Source: Coemansia sp. RSA 1804
Lineage: Eukaryota > Kickxellomycota > Kickxellomycetes > Kickxellales > Kickxellaceae
Direction: 5' to 3'
NCBI GenBank assembly: GCA_027578815.1
Contig: JANBTH010000176.1
Coordinates: 1 to 28,784 of the forward strand
Length of the DNA stretch: 28,784 nt
Part shown: one piece after another, positions 16,979 to 24,594 of the stretch
Layout: each line of letters starts with the position of its first letter
How positions within the stretch are numbered: position 1 is the first letter of the stretch
Notes under the pieces: model-generated
Told to the model about the DNA's origin: nothing
The model's input: the letters and a program-made list of their open reading frames with translations, nothing else
The model's database searches: none
Program-made: the position numbers and the translations under genes

Positions 16979-19105
16979 ATGGCGGATACAAAGGAGATCC
17001 GGCACCTGCTGGCCGACACGTACCTGTCGTTTGTGTTCTGGACGGTTCTGACATCGCTCGGAATGTGCATCTGGTACTTTCCGCTGTGGCACATGGGGAT
17101 CTCTGGATACGAGGTGGCGCTGTTTGCGGACATGGCACCGGTGCTGCTTGGGATCCGGCCGCTTCGGCAGCTCCTGCAACGCCATCGCAGCATCACAGCA
17201 ACCATTGGACTGGTTGGGATCGGGGCATACGCAGTGGCGAAACCCGAAGAGCGGCTGCTGGGCGTGGCAATCGGAGCAGGCGGCGTGATGCTGTCGCTTG
17301 GCGCGATGCTGTACGAAGACAGGGTTAGCACGGGGCGGCTGGACCGCGACATCCAGACGTGGGAGGCAGGACTTGTGCTGAGCGTGGCTGTGCGCATGGT
17401 GTTCCAGACAAACAACCCAGTGTGGCCGACGATGAACGAAACCAACGGCGGATGGAACAAGACTGGCATCCTTCTTGGCGTGCTGGCATTGGTGGATGTG
17501 GCCATCCGCCGCTCTGATGACACGGCAGCGCTGCAACAGTCAAAGAAAAACGACCTCCCGAGTGGCGACGCCAAGAGTGCCAAGAGTGCTGAGCGTGGGA
17601 GTACGGCGTGGGGGCAGGCAGCGTTTGGATTTGGAGGACTGTTGTTTGCGCTGCACTCAATGTGCTCCGACAGCGCAATCATCGGCCGGTGGTCGTGGGA
17701 CGGGTATCCATCGACAGGGCCGCAGCCGGTGCCGTGGGGCGGATTGGTGATTTCAGCTCTGGCGGCTGGCTTCTCAGCTGGCCACCGCATCGAGCTGACG
17801 ACAGGCATGCTGTGGTGGGGCGTTGCAGCGGTGGGAGCTGGGCTGATCACGTTTGCGTCGGGATGGACGGGCTTTGGCGGCGGCATTGTGCTTGCGATCT
17901 ATTTGGGCTCCGTCACACGCAGCATCCTGCGCGCCGTCTCGCGCTGTCCGCCGGGTCGCACACTGGCGGCGGGGATTATGTGGTACAATGTGCTGGTGCT
18001 TGCTCACGTGTGGGTGGTTGCGTACGAGTTCGTGCCGGGCGGTCCTATTCTGCGCGAGCGCACGTGGGTTGTGATGGCGGCAACGATGGCGTCGCTCTAC
18101 GCTGGAGTGCGCGCCGCTCGCGCAAGTCTGGCACCGCGTGGCAGCGGCAGTGGCGGTCGGCAGGCAGTGCCGGCAAAGCACGGCGCGCGCAGCATCGTCT
18201 GGGCGGCTGTAGGACTCGGATGGGCGGCAATGCTGATGCGGCTGCCAGCGGCCTCCCGCACGCCGACGCCGTTCCACCCGGAGGAGCGGCTGATGACGTC
18301 GGCGATCTGGACGGTGCACTTTGACCTTGACAACGACATGTGGCTGGCGGAGAACAAGATCATCCAGACGGTGCGCGATCTGCAGGTGGACGTCATGGGA
18401 TTCCTGGAATCCGACACCGAGCGCATCATCATGGGCGGCCGGGACTGGACGCAGCGCGTGGCCGAGGAGCTCAACTACTACGTAGACTACGGACCATCGC
18501 CTCGCAAGCACACGTGGGGCTGCGCAATGATCTCCAAGTTCCGCATCAAGCGCTCGACGCACCATCTGCTGCCTTCGCCGGTTGGCGAGCTGGCGTGTGC
18601 AATCCACGCGACGCTGGATGTGTTTGGTCGCGAGGTAGACGTCATCGTGTCGCACAACGGCCAGCACGAGAATCTGCTGGACCGGCGTCTGCAGACCACG
18701 GAGCTTGCGCGCGTCATGCGGGAGTCGCCAAATCCGTTCATCTTTACCGGATACGTGGTGACCAAGCCGCGCAAGGAGATCTACAACATCCTGTACTCGG
18801 GCGGCCGCATCCACGACATCGAGCCGCGCGACGGCGACCGCTGGTGCCAGTACATTGGCTTCCGCGGCGTCAAGCGCACGGGCTACGCGCGCATCTCGCG
18901 TGGAACCATCACCGACACCGAGATCCAGGCGGCAAAGTTCCAGGTGCCGGCGCCAGGCGAAAACGTCACTGGCTGGACGCCCAGCTACGCTCGCGTCAAG
19001 GAGGACCACTACCCGGAAGCCTACCGCTTCCCGACCGTCTTCCGCGGCAAGGGCGTGCGCGGCCACTACTACCACGTGTTCAGCGAGCCGCTCTACTACG
19101 ACTAG
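16979..19105 (+). CDS. CWH43: Cwh43 C-terminal-type / PGAP2IP protein (GPI-anchor lipid remodelling)
   Basis: The product has 708 residues. The N-terminal two thirds is a polytopic membrane region with about ten hydrophobic segments (e.g. ~14-36, 74-86, 96-111, 163-177, 213-228, 254-267, 277-293, 301-316, 331-350, 363-377, 406-420). Residues ~440-708 form an endonuclease/exonuclease/phosphatase-like domain with family-typical runs: VDVMGFLESDTERIIMGGRD, YGPSPRKHTWGCAMISKF, LPSPVGELACAIHATL, DRRLQTTELARVM and GYARISRGTITDTEIQAAKF. Yeast Cwh43 replaces the GPI diacylglycerol moiety with ceramide in the ER and is also a wall-biogenesis gene. Yeast Cwh43 joins a PGAP2-like N-terminal half to this module; here the protein begins directly with the PGAP2IP part (YFPLWHMGISGYE aligns with the animal start), so the PGAP2 part is absent. 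Start ATG 16979 fits. Intronless, GC-rich. Confidence 0.92.
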   Translation: MADTKEIRHLLADTYLSFVFWTVLTSLGMCIWYFPLWHMGISGYEVALFADMAPVLLGIRPLRQLLQRHRSITATIGLVGIGAYAVAKPEERLLGVAIGAGGVMLSLGAMLYEDRVSTGRLDRDIQTWEAGLVLSVAVRMVFQTNNPVWPTMNETNGGWNKTGILLGVLALVDVAIRRSDDTAALQQSKKNDLPSGDAKSAKSAERGSTAWGQAAFGFGGLLFALHSMCSDSAIIGRWSWDGYPSTGPQPVPWGGLVISALAAGFSAGHRIELTTGMLWWGVAAVGAGLITFASGWTGFGGGIVLAIYLGSVTRSILRAVSRCPPGRTLAAGIMWYNVLVLAHVWVVAYEFVPGGPILRERTWVVMAATMASLYAGVRAARASLAPRGSGSGGRQAVPAKHGARSIVWAAVGLGWAAMLMRLPAASRTPTPFHPEERLMTSAIWTVHFDLDNDMWLAENKIIQTVRDLQVDVMGFLESDTERIIMGGRDWTQRVAEELNYYVDYGPSPRKHTWGCAMISKFRIKRSTHHLLPSPVGELACAIHATLDVFGREVDVIVSHNGQHENLLDRRLQTTELARVMRESPNPFIFTGYVVTKPRKEIYNILYSGGRIHDIEPRDGDRWCQYIGFRGVKRTGYARISRGTITDTEIQAAKFQVPAPGENVTGWTPSYARVKEDHYPEAYRFPTVFRGKGVRGHYYHVFSEPLYYD

Positions 19106-19390
19106 AGGCCACCGGAGCACGGATGCGGACCAACAAAGCAAGAGAGAGTATGAGTTTGTTTGTTTGTTTGACAAAATGAAATGCAGGAAACGAGCACTAA
19201 AGAGGAGTAAGAAAGAAATGATCGGCGCATTGAAGGCAGGAAAAGGAAAAAGGAGGTACCGACGGATGAATGGCCGAACAAATGAATGCGCGATCAGAGT
19301 GACGGAGCAGGATGAACAATGAATGAGCTGGATGGGAATGTGATGATGATGATGGTGATCGGGAAGCGGTTGGATTGCAGAAGAGGCGCT
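19106..19390. terminator. Convergent 3' region
   Basis: This 285-bp purine-rich spacer lies between the ends of the Cwh43-type gene (+) and the PAS-like gene (-). No canonical AATAAA is obvious on either strand, so the 3' ends may use variant signals. Confidence 0.35.
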
Positions 19391-22012
19391 TCAGCAGGTG
19401 AGCTCGCAGCGGGCCTCGTAGGCGCGGGCGGCAAGGCCCTCCTCGGGGTTGCTGCGCTGCTGCGAGCCGACAGTGATGTTCGACCGGCGACGCATGGTCA
19501 GATGCGGCGACATGCCCGTAGCCGTCTGCACCGCATTGTTCGAGAGCCCAACAATCGGCCTTGGCAGCGGAACGACCACAGCAGCATTGTCGCCGCCTCT
19601 GCAATGGTGGCTGTTCCCGCTGCCGCTGCTGTTGGGCGGCAGCGGGCGCGGTGTCCCGGGCCGCACAGGAACAGCGGCAGCAGCAGAATCCAGGAACTCG
19701 ATGGACGGCCGCGCTGTGGTTTCGTGGCACGAGAGGCTGCTGGAGCTGCGACACAGACGCACGAGCTCTGCAGATCCGAGCGACGATGAGGACGAGGCCA
19801 TCACGCCGTGGCTGGCAGCAACAAGCGTGGCGGCGGACGTGGCGGATGATATCGACAGCTTCTTCATGTCGGATGCCAGGTCGTAGGCGTCGGCAGTGGA
19901 TCTGCTGCGCGTCCTGGCTGGTTCTGGGAGCGGACGAAGGCCGATCAGAACAAAGCCGTCCTGCGGGTCCTCGGGCGGCAGCTCCTCGGGCGGATAGATC
20001 TGGTTGTAGGAGTTGCCGCCACGATGGCCAACGCTGGCTGTGCGCGGCGACTTGAGGATCAGCGGCCACCGCGTCAACTTCATCCGCGCAAAACGGGCGT
20101 GCTCGGCCACGCAGTCCGGGTCGCTCCAGTCAACAGCCGCGGCTCCGGTGAGCTGGATCTGGACGGTGAGCTCGACCACGCCGTTGGAGACCTCGATTCC
20201 GTCCTGGTGGTACACGCAGCGACTGTTCTGGTGGAGCCCATTGCGGGGGGAGCCCGGCAGCGCGGCCGAGATGCTTGCAGCCGCCGACACTGTGGCTGCG
20301 CGGTGCGGACGCAGCGGCGGCGTGCTGGGTGCCGATGCCACGGCGCGGTGGTGGAAGTCGTCGGCGGCAATAAGACGTCTGCGCTGCCACTCGCGCCGCA
20401 TGCGGGAGAAGTGGTAGACGTCGGGACGCGCATCCCACGCCAGCCGCAGCGCCTTGACCACACGCACCACGTCCTCCGGGTGGATGCGCGAGAACACCGA
20501 TTCGCCCAAGTACGACCCAAGAGCCACCGGCGGACACGGCTCCAGCGCTGGATCGTTGCTGTCGGCGTCGGCGGCTGGCACAACGGGAGTGCGAGCCAGC
20601 GGATACGCCATCTCCACCAGTCCGTGGCGCGACACAAGCAGCGAGATCCACCGGATGTCGGCATCGACGTCGCACTCGCCGGCGTCAGGCCGCTGCATCA
20701 GAAGCGGCGGCAGCACTGGCGGCGGACCAAGCAGCGCCGCTCGCGAAGTGTCGGCCATGTGGCCAAAGTACTGGTCCAGCGGCAGCGGCAGCGGCGGCGG
20801 CATCAGCGCATCGATGCCGTTGCACGCCGCGCGATGGAGCGTCGACACTTCTGCCACATGCACAACGGCCAGCTGCGTCCCGCTCGCTACTGATGGATCG
20901 CCAGCCGCATGCGAGCCCCTGGCCGATGCGCGGCGCCACGCCAGCCACTCGCCCTGCATGTCGGCAGACAGTGCATGTGCGCACAGCGCAAACACGCAGC
21001 CGTGGTGCTTGGCTGCGCTGCGCACGGACGCCAGCTGCACTGCGCCCAGACCCTCGTTGCCGACAAAGTGCGGGTCGTCGTCGGGCGCCAATGCGCGGCC
21101 CTGCCGTCGGCGCGGCCACGATGCGCTGGAGCTGTCGCCGCTATAGTCGCCACGCAGCTGCTGTTGTGTTTGCGACTGATGCGGACGGTCTTGGGCGCCA
21201 ACCAGCCAGCCCAGCATTCCCCACAGCCCGGCGCTGGCCGACCGCACACGCGCCGGCGAGCCCCCTGCGGCATGTCTATCTCTGGCCGACACGCGCAGAA
21301 TCTCGCCAACCGTGCTGCCCAGCGCCTTCGTCGATGTGACGCTGGCCATCTTGCGCCGCAATGCCTCCGACAGATGCACGATGCGGCTGCCGCTCAGTCT
21401 CTCTGCCGTCAGCGCCGGCTGCATCGCACAAGCGTCGTCGCTGCCATGGTCTGTGCGCCATCGGCAATCGCCGCAATTGCTGCTTTTGTGTCCACTGGCT
21501 GCTATGCTCCCTGCATCGCCCTGCAGTGCTGCCTCCGCGCTTTCCTTCTCCACCGCAACAACCATATGCGCAAACGGCCGAAGCGGACACGCCGTGTGCG
21601 CATGCTCGCCATCCGACGACAGCCACCACGGCGTAGGCTCTGGCATCGCAGCGCGTGCCGGGGTTCCCAGCACCCGCGACCACTCTGCGTTTGGCCCGGC
21701 ATCTGCTGCCTGCGCTCGCTCGATATCTCCTTCCTCTGTTTGCGGCTGGAATGCCTCCTGCACCGGCTGCCGTCTGTGCTGTGCTGGACGCTTCATCTTC
21801 TGTCGGGTTTGGCGCACGCTTTTTGTGCACACTGCTGCTGGCCGTGCTGGCGAGGGTTCCGCTATCACCGCCCCTCGTCTTCCGCGATGAATGGCTGTAT
21901 TCATTGCTACGTCCGATGTTGCATCTGGTGCTGCTGTGCCCGTTAGCACAGTCATTGTAGCTGTATTTGGTGCTGCTGTTGTTGCTGTTGTTGTTGCTGT
22001 AGTGGTGGCCAT
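19391..22012 (-). CDS. Large partly disordered protein with a PAS-like domain
   Basis: The frame from ATG 22012 encodes 873 residues (MATTTATTTATTAAP). An upstream extension of 49 codons begins only with TTG and is unlikely. Residues ~450-540 read like a PAS fold: DIRWISLLVSRHGLVEMAYP, then LGSYLGESVFSRIHPEDVVR (~497-516) and VVKALRLAWDARPDVYHFSR. The YLG-x-S-x-x-x-x-IHPEDVxxV pattern is a PAS hallmark. Around 320-395 (LGAVQLASVRSAAKHHGCVF to LAVVHVAEV) there may be a second degenerate PAS-like segment. The N-terminal ~200 residues and the last ~200 are Ser/Ala/Pro-rich and probably disordered. No DNA-binding domain, kinase or histidine-kinase motif is visible, so a sensor or adaptor role is inference only. 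The high GC content gives long spurious frames on the other strand; the PAS pattern decides the strand. Confidence 0.65.
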   Translation of the reverse strand: MATTTATTTATTAAPNTATMTVLTGTAAPDATSDVAMNTAIHRGRRGAVIAEPSPARPAAVCTKSVRQTRQKMKRPAQHRRQPVQEAFQPQTEEGDIERAQAADAGPNAEWSRVLGTPARAAMPEPTPWWLSSDGEHAHTACPLRPFAHMVVAVEKESAEAALQGDAGSIAASGHKSSNCGDCRWRTDHGSDDACAMQPALTAERLSGSRIVHLSEALRRKMASVTSTKALGSTVGEILRVSARDRHAAGGSPARVRSASAGLWGMLGWLVGAQDRPHQSQTQQQLRGDYSGDSSSASWPRRRQGRALAPDDDPHFVGNEGLGAVQLASVRSAAKHHGCVFALCAHALSADMQGEWLAWRRASARGSHAAGDPSVASGTQLAVVHVAEVSTLHRAACNGIDALMPPPLPLPLDQYFGHMADTSRAALLGPPPVLPPLLMQRPDAGECDVDADIRWISLLVSRHGLVEMAYPLARTPVVPAADADSNDPALEPCPPVALGSYLGESVFSRIHPEDVVRVVKALRLAWDARPDVYHFSRMRREWQRRRLIAADDFHHRAVASAPSTPPLRPHRAATVSAAASISAALPGSPRNGLHQNSRCVYHQDGIEVSNGVVELTVQIQLTGAAAVDWSDPDCVAEHARFARMKLTRWPLILKSPRTASVGHRGGNSYNQIYPPEELPPEDPQDGFVLIGLRPLPEPARTRSRSTADAYDLASDMKKLSISSATSAATLVAASHGVMASSSSSLGSAELVRLCRSSSSLSCHETTARPSIEFLDSAAAAVPVRPGTPRPLPPNSSGSGNSHHCRGGDNAAVVVPLPRPIVGLSNNAVQTATGMSPHLTMRRRSNITVGSQQRSNPEEGLAARAYEARCELTC

Positions 22013-23006
22013 GCGTGATAGATGTTGAATGATAGGTAATGCCAGCCGAGTGTATAAAAGTACAAGACTTCTCTCTCTCCCTACAGTTGCAACAAGTGAC
22101 CTTGGCCGGTAAGGGTGTCCGTTATATTGAAATAAACTATAAAATGTTACGCAAAACAAAGAAGAGGAGAGGAGAGCAAGCTACAAAGGTGAACAATGAA
22201 AAAGAACTATTTTATTTTGCTAGCAGTGGTTGCCTAGTGGTGCTGGATGAGTTGTTTCCTGGCTCCAAGAAGAAGAAGAAGAAGAAGAAGAAGAAGAAGA
22301 AGAAGAAGAAGAAGAAGAAGAAGAAGAAGAAGAAGAAGAAGAAGAGAAGGATGATGAAAGAAGGGTGATGCCAACCGTTGTGCTTGCCCAAGCGGACGGT
22401 GGAGGATGAATATAATACAAAGAAGGGAAAATAATAGAACGGACAAGGTACAGAAAAGAAGAAAAAAAGAATAAGAGGGAGGGAGGAGAAGAGAGAAGGC
22501 AAGGACGGGCCAAGGGAGCCGGCAGCAGCTGGTGACCAAGGAAAAAAACGGAGAAGAGGGGAGGGGGGAACAAAACAACAAAGGAAAAACCACAACAAAA
22601 AGCAAAATAAAAAACATTCAGCATCACAAGCCGGAAAGAGGGGAGAGCACGCCAGCTGGCGGTGTCAGGCAGTCCTTTCTGCACCCTAGCGATGAACGCA
22701 ATATCGCTGGAAAGAGGATCTGCGGCCAGCACATGCTCGCTCTTGCTTCTTTTCAGTCGCCTTTCTGCTCTGTGCAGATGAAAGCTGGCTAGACTGCTCC
22801 GGAGCCACGCCCTTCGACGGAGCCAGAGAATGTAGGAGCCGTGAGTATTGGCGCGGTGCCAGAAGCCGGGAGCCATTAGTCCTCCCCAACCCCCGCCTTC
22901 TGAGCTGGAACCGCGAGACCTTCCCAAACGTGGAAAAAAATGGCTGCTGCTGCTGCTGCCATCGCCAGACAGACAGACGGACAAAGACCGATGGATACCT
23001 CGTTGT
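22013..23006. other. Intergenic spacer with polypurine tract
   Basis: These 994 bp lie downstream of the Reb1-like gene and upstream of the PAS-like gene, both on the minus strand. From about 22,262 to 22,600 the + strand is mostly purine (T/C-rich on the minus strand), as in a fungal promoter/leader, and contains the (AAG)26 repeat. Frames running through it on both strands give Lys- or Ser/Leu-runs and are artefacts of the repeat. Confidence 0.5.
22267..22344 (+). repeat. (AAG)26 trinucleotide microsatellite
   Basis: Twenty-six uninterrupted AAG units (78 bp; GAA/TTC repeat) occur 255-332 bp upstream of the PAS-like gene's ATG, on the non-template side for that gene as (CTT)26. Such homopurine-homopyrimidine mirror repeats can form triplex (H-)DNA and change length readily. 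Confidence 0.93.
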
Positions 23007-24101
23007 CTATGGCGCAGATATTGGGGCTGTGGCCGCAACATCCCCAGCACTGCCGTCATTGCTGCTGTTGCCGTCAGCCTTGCCCATTGTTCCCGTGCTT
23101 CCAGGTGCAGCAGGAGACCTGGCTCCGGAAAGTGCTGACTTTGGCTGCTGTTTTCGTCGCTGCGGATTACCCTGGCTGCGTGCTCCAAACTGGATGTAGC
23201 GCCAGCGGTCGCGGCAGCTTGTGCCCATACGCCCCATGCGCTGCGATATTGCCTCCCACGCGGGACCGTGCGCGGCTATCAGTCTGCGCAGCTCATTGTC
23301 CTCGTCCGCAGTCCATGCGCCCTGATAGTTGTGCGGGTGGTACTTGCGCCGCACATGATGGTATATCGCCTGGATCTGTCTGGCTGGCAATGCCTCCGAG
23401 AGAATCGGCCAGAACAGCCGCCGAAGATGCTTGTCCGAGTCGTCCGCCGCCTTATGTCCAAACAGATGCCCGTACATCTCGCGTCGGCTTAGACCGTGCG
23501 TTGCAAGGAACAGCGAGATCGCGCTGTCGATAGCCGCGTTCTCCTCGATTGTAAACTTGCCCTTGGTAAACACGATCCCCTCGCTCTGCAGCCGCTGCAC
23601 ATGCTGCTGTGTAAACCATCTGCGCTCAGACTTTTGTGCCAGTCGGTCGCTGCGCCCTGTCGCCGCCTGTGCTTGAGTCTGTCGACTGCCATCCATGTGT
23701 TCTGCCGCCCTGCTTGCCTGTCTGGTCGGATGATCCATTGCTGCCTCTGGAACTGCCGCAGGAGCTGCACGCTTGCTCATTCTGATCCGCTGCAACGGTG
23801 TCAGCTGCCTGCTTTCGCCATATTGCAGGCTAATCGCGCTGACTGCAAGCGTTGCCTGCGCAAGTGCACGTGCCACATCCTCCACCTTGTCGTCCAGCAG
23901 CCCAGGGTATGTCTGCAGAAGCTCTACCAGCGAGATCAGATCCTGGCTGTCCGGATCACCGCTCTCCTCAGCTGGTGCTGCTGTAAAATCCTGGTGCCGC
24001 TGCTGCTGCTGCTGCTGCTGCACGTTCTGCCTGGGAGGCTGCTGGGCTGAATGTGTTTGCATTGCCGTGCCACCGCTTCTTCTGGCTCCAGCAACACCCA
24101 T
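23007..24101 (-). CDS. Reb1/TTF1/Dmp1-type Myb DNA-binding protein
   Basis: The 364-residue protein starts at ATG 24101. A Gln run (residues 28-34, encoded by CAG/CTG units) and a helical region (~53-95) come first. The DNA-binding part has two Myb-like units: ~179-252 (KGKFTIEENAAIDSAI, FWPILSEALPARQIQAIYHH, VRRKY) and ~258-302 (YQGAWTADEDNELRRLIAAH, then WEAISQRMGRMGTSCRDRWR). The YHHVRRKYHPxNYQGxWT linker and CRDRW are typical of the Reb1/TTF-I family, which binds rDNA terminators and pol II promoters, stops RNA polymerase I and can block replication forks. Family members usually carry further Myb units after CRDRW; here the sequence turns at once into a Ser/Gly/Ala-rich tail of about 60 residues. 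Role in rDNA termination or promoter insulation is inferred from the family. Confidence 0.85.
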   Translation of the reverse strand: MGVAGARRSGGTAMQTHSAQQPPRQNVQQQQQQQRHQDFTAAPAEESGDPDSQDLISLVELLQTYPGLLDDKVEDVARALAQATLAVSAISLQYGESRQLTPLQRIRMSKRAAPAAVPEAAMDHPTRQASRAAEHMDGSRQTQAQAATGRSDRLAQKSERRWFTQQHVQRLQSEGIVFTKGKFTIEENAAIDSAISLFLATHGLSRREMYGHLFGHKAADDSDKHLRRLFWPILSEALPARQIQAIYHHVRRKYHPHNYQGAWTADEDNELRRLIAAHGPAWEAISQRMGRMGTSCRDRWRYIQFGARSQGNPQRRKQQPKSALSGARSPAAPGSTGTMGKADGNSSNDGSAGDVAATAPISAP

Positions 24102-24594
24102 TCTGTCTCTCTATTTGGACGGCGTGTGCACTACTCTGTGTCCTTTGTGTATTGTAAAGAAGTGAGTTCTCTCCACAAAAATACTATATATGGCTAATTG
24201 GAAATGAATAAAAAAAGTGTTTTCAAATCGTAACGCGGAAGAAAGACAAAGGGTATCAGTAACAAGAAAACATTTGACCTGTAAATGGACAAAGGAAAAT
24301 TCCCCCCACTCTTTAGAATCCGTGTTTCTTTTTTCTTCGTTATTTTTATTTTTATTTTATCAAGCTTTTTTTAATATTCTATTTGTAAATGCTTTAATTT
24401 GCATGTCTTTTTGCCCCCCTTCTCGCTTTTACTTTATGTTTTAATTATTAATTTCTAATCCTTCTCTTGTTATACACCCTTTTTTCCATTCTAAAAAACA
24501 AACCCTCTTTCATTTCACACTGCTAACTGTAAGCCTTTTATTATTATAATTTTTTATTTGCCCAGCAGCGAGAAAAAAGAAGAAGGCGGAACCG
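24102..24594. other. Divergent AT-rich promoter region
   Basis: These 493 bp separate the starts of the Reb1-like gene (-) and the PPP1R37-like gene (+). The core (about 24,320-24,560) is T-rich with many short A/T tracts. No frame is supportable, and no clear TATA box stands out for either gene. It probably serves both genes. Confidence 0.5.

Noticed and set aside
17774..19174. 466-codon minus-strand frame opposite the Cwh43-type gene
   Set aside because: Composition artefact of GC-rich DNA; Arg/His/Ala-rich with no domain.
20909..21946. 345-codon + strand frame opposite the PAS-like gene (also 20024-20893)
   Set aside because: Cys/Arg/His-rich shadow translations; the minus strand has the PAS pattern and one continuous 873-codon frame.
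22039..22368. Frame ending in a long Lys run (and minus-strand Ser or Leu runs) through the AAG repeat
   Set aside because: Product of reading the (AAG)26 microsatellite; no conserved content on either side.
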